In this document: piece after piece, positions 45,080 through 53,761 of the stretch
How positions within the stretch are numbered: the stretch's first letter is position 1
Layout of the letters: every line of letters starts with the position of its first letter
From: MWAR01 sp035388825
Lineage (GTDB): Bacteria > Muiribacteriota > Ozemobacteria > Ozemobacterales > Ozemobacteraceae
NCBI GenBank assembly: GCA_035388825.1
Contig: DAOOQQ010000010.1
Span: 1-64,000, forward strand
Direction of reading: 5' to 3'
Length of the DNA: 64,000 bases
Notes under the pieces: model-generated
Told to the model about the DNA's origin: nothing
The model's input: the letters and a program-made list of their open reading frames with translations, nothing else
The model's database searches: none
Program-made: the position numbers and the translations under genes

Positions 45080-48000
45080 GATTCAATTCCCGATTTGGTG
45101 GGGTTGGTGATTGGATAAAGGATATTCCGCGTATCGAACGGCTGGCTACACGTGTTTCAATCCCCGATTTGGTGGGGTTGGTGATTGGATATGCGACTCT
45201 CGCCAGTGTGACCGATGCCGCGAAGCCGTTTCAATCCCCGATTTGGTGGGGTTGGTGATTGGATGCCTCGAGGAAACGAAAACCTCTCAGGACTTTTCCG
45301 ATGTTTCAATCCCCGATTTGGTGGGGTTGGTGATTGGATGCTCTGAAAACGGCTGGTGATGCAACGTTCCTAGCTCTGTTTCAATCCCCGATTTGGTGGG
45401 GTTGGTGATTGGATTGATTGCTTCCGGCCGGAACTGGCCGACGCGATCTGGCTTGTTTCAATCCCCGATTTGGTGGGGTTGGTGATTGGATCCGACGGCC
45501 CGTGCTGTTGCGAAGATTGCGCAGAGCGTGTTTCAATCCCCGATTTGGTGGGGTTGGTGATTGGATCTCGAAAAGATCATCACCGTAAATCGCGGAGATC
45601 TCGCTGTTTCAATCCCCGATTTGGTGGGGTTGGTGATTGGATTATGGGTTTTTCCCTTATCTACGAGTTGGGGATGGTTGTTTCAATCCCCGATTTGGTG
45701 GGGTTGGTGATTGGATGCGAGGAGGCGGATCATTAGCCTGGAGGACGACGCCCGGGTTTCAATCCCCGATTTGGTGGGGTTGGTGATTGGATACTACCGG
45801 GCATTCTCCGGAAAGCATTACGGGAATGGGTTTCAATCCCCGATTTGGTGGGGTTGGTGATTGGATCAGCCTCGTGGATGGCCGCGAGTCGGTCGAGATC
45901 GAGTTTCAATCCCCGATTTGGTGGGGTTGGTGATTGGATATCGCCTCGGAGATCGCGAAGTCGATCGGCGGACGCGTGTTTCAATCCCCGATTTGGTGGG
46001 GTTGGTGATTGGATGCATAGACGCTCTGCAAGCCGGTTCGCGGTACGGGCGCGTTTCAATCCCCGATTTGGTGGGGTTGGTGATTGGATAAACAAAAGCT
46101 GCGGGCTGCACGTCCATCTGGACGCTGTTTCAATCCCCGATTTGGTGGGGTTGGTGATTGGATCCGAGCGTCTACAACGGCGAGTCTGCCGGACCGTGGG
46201 AGGTTTCAATCCCCGATTTGGTGGGGTTGGTGATTGGATTTGGAGACTATACATACTGTTGCGAGCGGTGCGCTAGTTTCAATCCCCGATTTGGTGGGGT
46301 TGGTGATTGGATCTGCTACGAATACCGGCACAGCAACCATGACTTCCAAGAGTTTCAATCCCCGATTTGGTGGGGTTGGTGATTGGATTATCGACGCGAG
46401 GAGGGAGAGAAATGAACATCCGCCTGGTTTCAATCCCCGATTTGGTGGGGTTGGTGATTGGATCCGGGGGAAGTTGCCCCCACAAGGAGCCCTACCATGT
46501 TGGTTTCAATCCCCGATTTGGTGGGGTTGGTGATTGGATAACGGGAACGGGAACAGGAATAGGACCCCCGCCCTTGGTTTCAATCCCCGATTTGGTGGGG
46601 TTGGTGATTGGATGCGGCGTGATCTTCGCGGCTTGCGAGTTCGAGCAGACGGTGTTTCAATCCCCGATTTGGTGGGGTTGGTGATTGGATCCGATGGCGC
46701 AGGAAAGAGAGGGAAGAAGCCGAGAAGTTTCAATCCCCGATTTGGTGGGGTTGGTGATTGGATCCGGCTCGGGCTCGACCACGAGATGGTCATCGTTGTC
46801 ACGTTTCAATCCCCGATTTGGTGGGGTTGGTGATTGGATCAATTCAGGCAGAAGGAATACAAACCGACCCCGAAGAGTTTCAATCCCCGATTTGGTGGGG
46901 TTGGTGATTGGATATGCAAGACATGCTACGCCAGGTACGGAATGGCGAGCATGGTTTCAATCCCCGATTTGGTGGGGTTGGTGATTGGATGATCTCAGGA
47001 CCACGCGTGACGTGGTAAAGGTGGCCTCGGTTTCAATCCCCGATTTGGTGGGGTTGGTGATTGGATACGAGGCAACCAACGGTTACAGTGATGCCTTCTT
47101 CTCCTGTTTCAATCCCCGATTTGGTGGGGTTGGTGATTGGATGCCATGGAGAAGAAGATGGAAGCAATCGCCATTATCAAGTTTCAATCCCCGATTTGGT
47201 GGGGTTGGTGATTGGATCCGATGTATCCTACGGAGCAACGGCTCGACGATCCCCCGCGTTTCAATCCCCGATTTGGTGGGGTTGGTGATTGGATCGCTAT
47301 CCATGAGATAGAATTGACATTGTCAGGTATCGTTTCAATCCCCGATTTGGTGGGGTTGGTGATTGGATGAAGCGATGGAAAAATATATCTATGGGATGGG
47401 CAAAACGTTTCAATCCCCGATTTGGTGGGGTTGGTGATTGGATTATATGGAATCTTTTTCGAAGTAATTTTCAGGTCGTAAGTTTCAATCCCCGATTTGG
47501 TGGGGTTGGTGATTGGATTCGAAGGCTACTCCTTTGCCGGGGGCGATCCGGAAGTTAGTTTCAATCCCCGATTTGGTGGGGTTGGTGATTGGATAACACG
47601 ACCGAAGTAAAAAGGGTTCTCTTCGAGAATCTGAGTTTCAATCCCCGATTTGGTGGGGTTGGTGATTGGATAATATATAACTGCGATCGAATATTCATCA
47701 AAATATTGTTTCAATCCCCGATTTGGTGGGGTTGGTGATTGGATCCGAAAACATCACCTGTATGCTTGCGTCCTCAACAAATGTTTCAATCCCCGATTTG
47801 GTGGGGTTGGTGATTGGATTACATATATGCAGAAAATACAGTTAGAATCCCCGCTTCTTGTTTCAATCCCCGATTTGGTGGGGTTGGTGATTGGATTACC
47901 GGAAAAAATACGGATTATTTGTCTAAACCCCTGTTTCAATCCCCGATTTGGTGGGGTTGGTGATTGGATAAGACAAATCTGTTTGTCTCTAGTATTGTAA

Positions 48001-48198
48001 AGATGCCGGTTTCAATCCCCGATTTGGTGGGGTTGGTGATTGGATACGAACGTTCATGCAAGGAAAAGGATAAGGATAGGATAAGTTTCAATCCCCGATT
48101 TGGTGGGGTTGGTGATTGGATATGATGGATTCATTCTACCTGAATTGATCATGGATCATCGGTTTCAATCCCCGATTTGGTGGGGTTGGTGATTGGAT
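45080..48198 (-). CRISPR. CRISPR array, 42 repeats and 41 spacers
   Basis: The 37-base repeat (plus strand begins GTTTCAATCCCC and ends TGATTGGAT) occurs 42 times, first at 45080-45116 and last at 48162-48198. Spacers are 36-40 bases. On the minus strand the repeat ends GGGGATTGAAAC, i.e. in the ATTGAAAC 8-base crRNA handle common to type III and type I-B repeats, so transcription is from right to left. This agrees with the minus-strand cas genes and with the degenerate terminal repeat at 45080, which has two substitutions (repeat positions 2 and 9) and marks the trailer end. All other repeats read as identical. The repeat can form a short stem from its CCCC and GGGG. The 179 bases between the Rpn gene and the first repeat hold nothing recognisable. 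Confidence 0.99.
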
Positions 48199-48457
48199 CC
48201 TGGCTTTTGGAAGGCTGATTGGGAGAGGGCGGGCGGGGCGGTTTCCGAGCCCCCCCCCGAAAATGGTGCTGAAAATTCAGCCGGACCCCCCGGGGGTCTC
48301 GAAAAGCCGCATTGGAAGCGGGTTCTGTTTTCCGAGTATCTCGACGAAAACAGCGGGTTTGACGAGGGGGGTGGAGGTGCTCGGAAAATCGACGGGGGGA
48401 TGTCCCCGAAATTGTCTCCCCGATTCCAGTTCGCTTTTCAAAGAACTTCCTCCGATT
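48199..48457 (-). promoter_or_regulatory. Probable CRISPR leader
   Basis: The 259 bases next to the leader-proximal repeat contain no gene. By array polarity this should be the leader with promoter and integration signals. It contains a run of nine C (48250-48258) and a short palindrome GACCCCC-C-GGGGGTC (48284-48298). I see no convincing -35/-10 pair, so transcription could also enter from the LRAT-like gene immediately upstream on the same strand. Confidence 0.55.
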
Positions 48458-49048
48458 TTACTCCATGATGAACCGCCTGACAATGGCTGACCATGGGGAG
48501 CCGAAGGGCGGTTCCGACGGCATGACCAGCTCGATGCCCTTGTCGAGAAACTGCCGGGAGATCTTCCGCCGGCAGGCGCACCAGGTTGCAAAGTGCTCGC
48601 AATTATTACGAAGCAAATGATATCCGCCGAAGTCGGTGCCGAGCAGCGAGCGGGCCCGCCGCACCGCCGCCGCTTTCCCTTCGGGAAACTCCACCCGCTC
48701 ATCCGCGTGAATGCCCGAACCGCCCGTGGCGATCCCGTCGAGAAACGTGCCCTTCTCGAACTCCGTGAGCGAGGTGAGGCGGATCCGGGCTGCGGAAGGA
48801 GTGTCGCCGGTGAAGTGAATCACCTGGCCACGGCCGGCATAGACCCCATAATGGCGATACCGCTCGAGACGGACGAGCTTGCTCAGATCGGGGAAGGGAC
48901 CGGATTCTCCGAAGAAGAGATCGATTGTGGCCGAGAGAACACCCTTCGCCGTCGGAAGAGCCGCACTCCGCCTGGGGATGGCGGTTTCCACGAGTCTGGC
49001 CGTCATGCTGCGAAACACGTATATCACGGTGCCGGGCTGGATCTTCAT
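48458..49048 (-). CDS. LRAT-domain (NlpC/P60-like) protein
   Basis: A 196-residue protein with the LRAT catalytic pattern: the first histidine in RYRHYGVYAGRGQVIHF (about 77-93) and the nucleophile cysteine in LLRNNCEHFATWC (about 147-159). LRAT-like enzymes are thiol acyltransferases or phospholipases acting on lipids. No signal peptide is visible, so it is probably cytoplasmic or peripheral to the membrane. It is encoded directly upstream of the CRISPR leader on the array strand, with two unknown paralogues further upstream. Whether it belongs to the CRISPR system functionally is unknown. Confidence 0.78.
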   Translation of the reverse strand: MKIQPGTVIYVFRSMTARLVETAIPRRSAALPTAKGVLSATIDLFFGESGPFPDLSKLVRLERYRHYGVYAGRGQVIHFTGDTPSAARIRLTSLTEFEKGTFLDGIATGGSGIHADERVEFPEGKAAAVRRARSLLGTDFGGYHLLRNNCEHFATWCACRRKISRQFLDKGIELVMPSEPPFGSPWSAIVRRFIME

Positions 49049-49086
49049 GGGTGCCTCCTTGTCTGGCTATGCGTCGGGCGGCGGAA

Positions 49087-49665
49087 TCAGTTCGCGATCC
49101 CCGTCGGGGCCGGGGCGATGCGATGATCGAGGCGGGCGAGCCCGGCGCAGGCCGTTTCGAACCAGGCCCGGATCTCGGGCGAGAGGGGGTCGTTTCTGCG
49201 AGGCGCGGGGCAGTCGAGGGTGAGAAGGATTCTGATGCTGGGCCCGTTCCGATGCATGCCGTCCCTGACGGTCAGTTCCTGATGGAGCCTGATCCGCGTG
49301 GCTGCCATTCCGGGAAGGGCGACGAACTCTCGGGAGAGGTCGAGCAGAAGCGGGTTCCAGAACGGATCGGCGCCGGGCCCTGAGCCGAGGTGCGCGCCCA
49401 GTTGCACGACGATGTGCGCGGGTTGTTCCCGGCGGCCATTTCTCCCTGGGTGGCCTGCGCAGATGCTGGTCAGCCGCATGCCCGACAGGTGGTTGAGCGC
49501 CTCGAGCCAGCCGTCATCGAGCTCTTTGTCGACCAGCAGACCGCGCCACTCTTTTTCCCAGGCAGTCGGGGAACGGCCGGGCCGGCCGGCTCCCGTTCCT
49601 CGCCCGGAGCGTGTCGGCCCGGCAGGTGTGCGGGGGTGGGGTGTGGATGTGGTTCGGGTCTTCAT
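49087..49665 (-). CDS. Unknown protein, paralogue 1 of a pair in the CRISPR locus
   Basis: A 192-residue protein I do not recognise. After a disordered Pro/Arg/Thr-rich N-terminus (about 1-40) there is a compact domain with SGMRLTSICAGHPGR, AHIVVQLGAHLG, WNPLLLDLSREFVALPG, a predicted strand SIRILLTLDCPAP and a helix SPEIRAWFETACAGLARLDH. The same order of motifs occurs in the next gene, so the two are distant tandem paralogues. ATG 49665 is supported by GGAGGT about five bases upstream. The 14-base gap suggests translation from one mRNA. No catalytic residues are assignable; conserved Cys in (I/V)C(A/V)G and the PGR turn are candidates. Confidence 0.65.
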   Translation of the reverse strand: MKTRTTSTPHPRTPAGPTRSGRGTGAGRPGRSPTAWEKEWRGLLVDKELDDGWLEALNHLSGMRLTSICAGHPGRNGRREQPAHIVVQLGAHLGSGPGADPFWNPLLLDLSREFVALPGMAATRIRLHQELTVRDGMHRNGPSIRILLTLDCPAPRRNDPLSPEIRAWFETACAGLARLDHRIAPAPTGIAN

Positions 49666-49679
49666 GGGGACCTCCTCGT

Positions 49680-50195
49680 TCAGTGCGCGGCTGATGAGCA
49701 GCCAGCCAGGGGCAGGCATGCGGCGTCCAGGAGATGGATCCAGCGGCAGGCTTTCAGGAACCAGTCCCAGGCGGCCTGCGGCGTGAGAGCATCCTTTTTG
49801 GTTCCGGAGAGGCGGATCTCCATCGCTTTGGTCGTGGCGATCATTGTGCCGGTGACCGAGAGCGTGCGCGAGATTTCCACGCACAGGGCGATCCCGTCGG
49901 CAACGGCCCGGCCTTCCCAATCGAGCAGAGTCGTCTGGAGCGAACCCCAATCATCGAGGTCGAGGAGGCAGTCGGCCAGATCGTTCCGAAGCCGGATCGC
50001 CACCATGGGGACGCAGCTCCGCCCTGGTCCGACCCCGACGCAAGTAACCGGCCTGAACGCTCCGAGGGCCGAGAACGCGCGCTTCCAGAGGGGAAGGGGC
50101 ATGCACTCATTGCACTCGAAATCGTTGGCCTCGAGGCTGGTTTGCAGGATCGTTGCCGTTGGTTGGGCATTGCGGGTTTCGACGTTCGGTACCAT
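49680..50195 (-). CDS. Unknown protein, paralogue 2 of a pair in the CRISPR locus
   Basis: A 171-residue protein without known domain. It parallels the gene at 49087: RPVTCVGVGPGRSCVPMVAIRL corresponds to RLTSICAGHPGR..HIVVQL, LDWEGRAVADGIALCVEISRTL to LDLSREFVALPGMAATRIRLHQEL, and TPQAAWDWFLKACRWIHLLD to SPEIRAWFETACAGLARLD. The N-terminus has a CxxC (FECNECMPLP) absent from the paralogue. ATG 50195 is chosen for its GGGAGG eight bases upstream. The 265-base space to the divergent EcsC gene should hold the promoters. Confidence 0.62.
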   Translation of the reverse strand: MVPNVETRNAQPTATILQTSLEANDFECNECMPLPLWKRAFSALGAFRPVTCVGVGPGRSCVPMVAIRLRNDLADCLLDLDDWGSLQTTLLDWEGRAVADGIALCVEISRTLSVTGTMIATTKAMEIRLSGTKKDALTPQAAWDWFLKACRWIHLLDAACLPLAGCSSAAH

Positions 50196-50460
50196 CTTCT
50201 TCGCCTCCCATTTCGCGCTGACGCGCCTTGTCCCATCCCCGGTCAGAAGTTGTCTGCGATGGTGAGCGCAAACGAACAATCCGGGTGTGTTGCCTGCCAT
50301 CAGGTTCAAGGCGGCCGAAGGGGGCGAGTTCAAAAAACGGATGGATTCGCGGCGATGTGTGGAATATGGCGAACGATATTTTGAACCGGCGTCATGCCGG
50401 TGTCTTTTCCGTGGTGAGCAGCGGTGCCGCGGATCATTTCGAGAAGGGCAGGAGGCGGAT

Positions 50461-51111
50461 ATGACGAACGTGAACGCGGGGGCGATCGGCAAGGTGCTCG
50501 ACTGGGCGTATGAACTGGCCCTGGACCCGGGCGTTCCGGGGGTGGAGTCGGCGTATGACCTTGCGCGGGATTATGCCGGGGGCTCAGGCACGCTGTGCGA
50601 GAACGTCGATTCGCTGATTCGCTGGCAGAACACCAAGGCCGGCACCTCGGGGTTCTTGAGCGGTCTTGGCGGAATTCTCACCCTTCCCATTGCCATACCG
50701 GCAAATATATCGAGCGTCATCTACGTCCAGGTCAGGATGATTGCCGCGATAGCGATCATGGGCGGCCTCGATCCGCGCCAGGACCAGGTGAAGTCGCTGG
50801 TGTTCGCCTGCCTTTGCGGGGCTGAAGCCGCGCAGCTTCTCAAGCAGGCGGGCATCAGGATCGGGAAAAAGCTGACCGAGCAGGTGATCCGCGGGCTGTC
50901 CCGTGAGCTCCTGAAGCAGATCAATCGCGCCGTGGGCTTTCGCCTGGTCACGAAGTTCGGCAGCAAAGGCTTCATCAGCCTCGTGAAGGCCGTTCCCCTG
51001 ATCGGCGGCGTCATCGGCGGGATGGCCGACCTGGTCTCGACGGACGTCATTGGCGGGGCGGCGAAAGCGGCGTTCATTCCGTCCGCGTATTCCTGTTCGT
51101 TCGCCTGCTGA
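50461..51111 (+). CDS. EcsC family protein
   Basis: A 216-residue protein matching the EcsC family: LDWAYELALDPGVPGVESAYDLARDY at the N-terminus, a hydrophobic membrane-active centre TSGFLSGLGGILTLPIAIPANISSVIYVQVRMIAAIAIMGG (about 62-102), then helical segments and a second hydrophobic glycine-rich stretch (VPLIGGVIGGMAD, about 178-190). EcsC proteins are poorly understood, and some occur in defence-associated contexts. It is the only plus-strand gene between the array and the cas genes, divergent from the unknown pair and convergent with csm5. ATG 50461 has GGAGG five bases upstream. The tail SYSCSFAC is cysteine-rich. Confidence 0.82.
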   Translation: MTNVNAGAIGKVLDWAYELALDPGVPGVESAYDLARDYAGGSGTLCENVDSLIRWQNTKAGTSGFLSGLGGILTLPIAIPANISSVIYVQVRMIAAIAIMGGLDPRQDQVKSLVFACLCGAEAAQLLKQAGIRIGKKLTEQVIRGLSRELLKQINRAVGFRLVTKFGSKGFISLVKAVPLIGGVIGGMADLVSTDVIGGAAKAAFIPSAYSCSFAC

Positions 51112-51240
51112 ATCGTTACGACGTGTAGCACCCGACACCCCTGGCTGGCGTGAAACCCGGCCGGGGGTGCGTTCTATTCAAGCGGCTTGGGGGGTCGGGA
51201 AAGAGACAAAAATATAGGAAACAAAATATATGGAATATGA

Positions 51241-51278
51241 CAAACCGCGGACGGCCTGTGTGGGCCGCCCGCGGTTTG
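51241..51278 (-). terminator. Terminator hairpin after csm5
   Basis: Strong stem CAAACCGCGG(AC)GGCC / GGCC(GC)CCGCGGTTTG with a short loop, 20 bases beyond the csm5 stop and between convergent csm5 and EcsC transcripts. The T-run on either side is weak, but the stem is symmetric and could stop both. Confidence 0.65.
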
Positions 51279-51298
51279 TGTGGATGCCGTGCCGGGCT

Positions 51299-52717
51299 TC
51301 AGAGATACTTTTCGAAACGAACCCGCACGCCGGCCTTTTTGGAGGCTTCCTGTACCAGGAACATCGCCGAACCGGCCCGGGTGATTGCCTGGGGGTTGGA
51401 GATGGTGATCGGTCGGGCCTCGCCCGGGAATGTCACCTGCCATTTGCCGATCTCTCCCGTGATCGTGCCGGTGGGGGTTTGATTCCTTTCGAGAAGGACG
51501 ACGGTGGTAACGGTCTTTGCAGCAGGGGCTATCGCTGGGCTGGGGCTTGCATCCACGGGTGTGGGGCCAGCCATTCTGGCGGAAGTCGTCGGCTTTTCCT
51601 CGATTTTCGGCGGTGGGAAGGCCACGCCCTCATCGACAAGTTCGAGCAAGGCCCAGCCGAAGGGTTTGCTGGTGGAAGGCGTTGCCCTCAACCTGTCGGA
51701 ATATAACCACACTGTGGTGGCGTTTTTCTGGTAAGGCGGCTGGCCGCGCATGATCTTGATGCTGCGGTAGCCGTCCAGAGTGACGGATTCCGCACCTGAA
51801 TGGCGGCCGATGCGGACGAAAAAGGCTTTGCCCGAATCACGCATCGCGAGAATCGGTGCAAGACTCTTGGGATAGCTCAGGCCGCCGAGAAGCTCCTGAT
51901 CTTCCTTGAATCTGGCCCGATAAAACCGAAAAACGGCTTCGAAAAGAGCTTTCAGGGTGATCGGTCTATCGATACGTCTCTCGCTGGGTGACGGTGTCAG
52001 GCTGATCCTGCCGGTGAAAACGGAACCGGGTTGAATGATCTCGAGGATCTGATACGGCCCTTTGCCCTGGGCCATATCCGTCGTGCCCGGTTGTTTCCGC
52101 TTTTTCCAGTTCATGGCATACCCGATGCTCGATTCTGCCTGAAGAGGCTGAAGATCCCCGATCTTGAGCAGGGAAAACGGGTCCGACGCATAGTCCCCAT
52201 GAAGTAGATCCTTTTCCAGCCATTTGCCACTTTGAGCGGTTACTCGTGGGCTTTGGCCTGCGACCAGGTTGAGATACGCCGTTCGCAGGGACCCTTTGAG
52301 CGAGGAACCGGGAATGAGCGGACGGCTCGTGAACGCTTCGAAGCTGGTTCTGGCCAGCGTGAATTTGTTGATCTCGCTGTCCGTCGGTGCGTTGCCGGCC
52401 CCGAAAAAGGTTCTTCGATAGTGCTGGACAAGATCTTTGCTGATTCCTACGGGCCGGCCCCTCAAACGCGCGGCATGCGAGCCGATGAACCGGTAGATCT
52501 CTGCAAGTTTCCCATCCATGCAGATCTTTTCGAACCGGGCGCGCGACTCCCCATCGAGAAGGGAGACGAAAGATATCGGATCGAATACCACCAGCGTGCC
52601 ATCCTGGCCGTCGGGGATCACGAACTCGGTCGGTTCATACACCTGGTCACATCCGATATGGATCGGGGAGAGAACGTGCAGACGGATGTTGAGATGGGTG
52701 GTTCGCAGTTCAGGCAT
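51299..52717 (-). CDS. csm5: Type III-A effector subunit Csm5 with a C-terminal extension
   Basis: RAMP protein at the end of the Csm effector complex, needed for crRNA maturation and binding. Residues about 1-370 match Csm5: LHVLSPIHIGCDQVYEPTEFVI, then RPLIPGSSLKGSLRTAYLN, the glycine-rich RNA-binding motif. At 472 residues it is about 100 longer than usual. A Pro/Ala-rich linker (about 370-405) leads to a small beta-rich domain (GTITGEIGKWQVTFPGEARPI, then AMFLVQEASKKAGVRVRFEKYL) that I cannot identify. ATG 52717 has GGAGGT upstream and overlaps the csm4 stop by eight bases, indicating coupled translation. Confidence 0.88.
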   Translation of the reverse strand: MPELRTTHLNIRLHVLSPIHIGCDQVYEPTEFVIPDGQDGTLVVFDPISFVSLLDGESRARFEKICMDGKLAEIYRFIGSHAARLRGRPVGISKDLVQHYRRTFFGAGNAPTDSEINKFTLARTSFEAFTSRPLIPGSSLKGSLRTAYLNLVAGQSPRVTAQSGKWLEKDLLHGDYASDPFSLLKIGDLQPLQAESSIGYAMNWKKRKQPGTTDMAQGKGPYQILEIIQPGSVFTGRISLTPSPSERRIDRPITLKALFEAVFRFYRARFKEDQELLGGLSYPKSLAPILAMRDSGKAFFVRIGRHSGAESVTLDGYRSIKIMRGQPPYQKNATTVWLYSDRLRATPSTSKPFGWALLELVDEGVAFPPPKIEEKPTTSARMAGPTPVDASPSPAIAPAAKTVTTVVLLERNQTPTGTITGEIGKWQVTFPGEARPITISNPQAITRAGSAMFLVQEASKKAGVRVRFEKYL

Positions 52718-53747
52718 GGGCGACCTCCATTTGAACAGGTATATAAAGGCTGAAGCCCTGGCCGACGGTCCGGGGCTCGATGCTCGAGAGACCGCGAAGG
52801 GCTTTCCCAACCCAGGGGCGCGAAGGGTCATGCTTCGGAAGCGGGTAGACCGCGGCTTCGTCGGCCATCAGACAGGGATTCTTGAACGGGTGTGGGGAAA
52901 CGGCGAGTTCATCGCCATGCCGACCGTACCGAACGAACGGGGTGAACCAGGGCTGTTCATCCGTCGGAGCGGGTACGGATGGGCCGAGACAGTATGCGGC
53001 ATTCGGGGTGGGCGAGCCGAAGAGACCAAGGTCGATGGGGGCGAGATCGATGACCTCGAACTTCCCGAGGCCGGTTGATGCATCACGACCGAAACCAAGG
53101 GTGCCGATGCGGGTCATGGCGACCCTGAGGGCATCTACGGAGAGGCCGTCATCGATGCCGAAGATGCATGAAAGCTGAATCCGCGGCAGGTAGTAGGTTT
53201 CATTGTTCATGAAGGGGGCGAACCCCCCCTCTCCGGTAGCTCCGGTGAGCCGGTTGATCGAGTTGTGCCAGTGCTCGGCATTGCGCATGAGACGGGCATC
53301 GGCCGTTCGGAGCCGTTTCTTCGTTTCGATCGGGAGGAGGATTTCAAACTGGCGAAAAACTTCCTCATCATCCAGAAACGAGGCTTTTTCCAGATATGCC
53401 GAGGGCTGGTCGGGTGAGGTCAGGAACCAGGTCTTTTTCTTGAGCTCCTTGAGCCGCCCCTTTTTGTCGCTTTTATCCGCCGGTTGTTCGGGGAAAAGCC
53501 GCTGGAAGGGGAGAGCGGGGCGTTTCAGAACGAGTCGCGGCGTCCCCGGCTTTCCGAGGTCGATGGCCGCCGAAGAGGCGATCAGGAATGGGGTTCGATC
53601 GTAATCGGCGAGAAGGTCGTCCAGGGTTTTGCCGAACAGAGCGGGATCCCGGGCGATCTGCCAGCAGAGGTGTCCGAAGATCGTGTCGCCCTTGAGCGTC
53701 GTTCCAAAGCCCGATGTCGGCCGAATGGTGCAGATCAGGGTCTTCAT
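52710..53747 (-). CDS. csm4: Type III-A effector subunit Csm4
   Basis: RAMP protein (Cas5-like) that binds the crRNA 5' handle and Cas10 in the Csm complex. The 345-residue protein starts MKTLICTIRPTSGFGTTLKGDTIFGHLCWQI, the classical Csm4 opening, and later has LGFGRDASTGLGKFEV, the glycine-rich loop. ATG 53747 (GGGAGGT upstream) is preferred over TTG 53765, which lies within csm3. It lies between csm3 (14-base gap) and csm5 (overlap). Confidence 0.93.
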   Translation of the reverse strand: MKTLICTIRPTSGFGTTLKGDTIFGHLCWQIARDPALFGKTLDDLLADYDRTPFLIASSAAIDLGKPGTPRLVLKRPALPFQRLFPEQPADKSDKKGRLKELKKKTWFLTSPDQPSAYLEKASFLDDEEVFRQFEILLPIETKKRLRTADARLMRNAEHWHNSINRLTGATGEGGFAPFMNNETYYLPRIQLSCIFGIDDGLSVDALRVAMTRIGTLGFGRDASTGLGKFEVIDLAPIDLGLFGSPTPNAAYCLGPSVPAPTDEQPWFTPFVRYGRHGDELAVSPHPFKNPCLMADEAAVYPLPKHDPSRPWVGKALRGLSSIEPRTVGQGFSLYIPVQMEVAHA

Positions 53748-53761
53748 GAGACCTCCCGCGC

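Noticed and set aside
45111..47558. Open frames running through the CRISPR array on both strands
   Set aside because: They only translate the repeat (SIPDLVGLVIG on the plus strand) because repeat plus spacer lengths keep a frame open; they are not genes.
45080..48198. Array direction taken as plus strand
   Set aside because: The repeat ends ATTGAAAC only on the minus strand, the degenerate repeat is at the left end and the cas genes lie to the right, so the array is read right to left.
48241..48300. C9 run and short palindrome in the leader considered as a promoter or terminator
   Set aside because: No -10/-35 pair or T-run accompanies them, so no regulatory call is justified beyond leader position.
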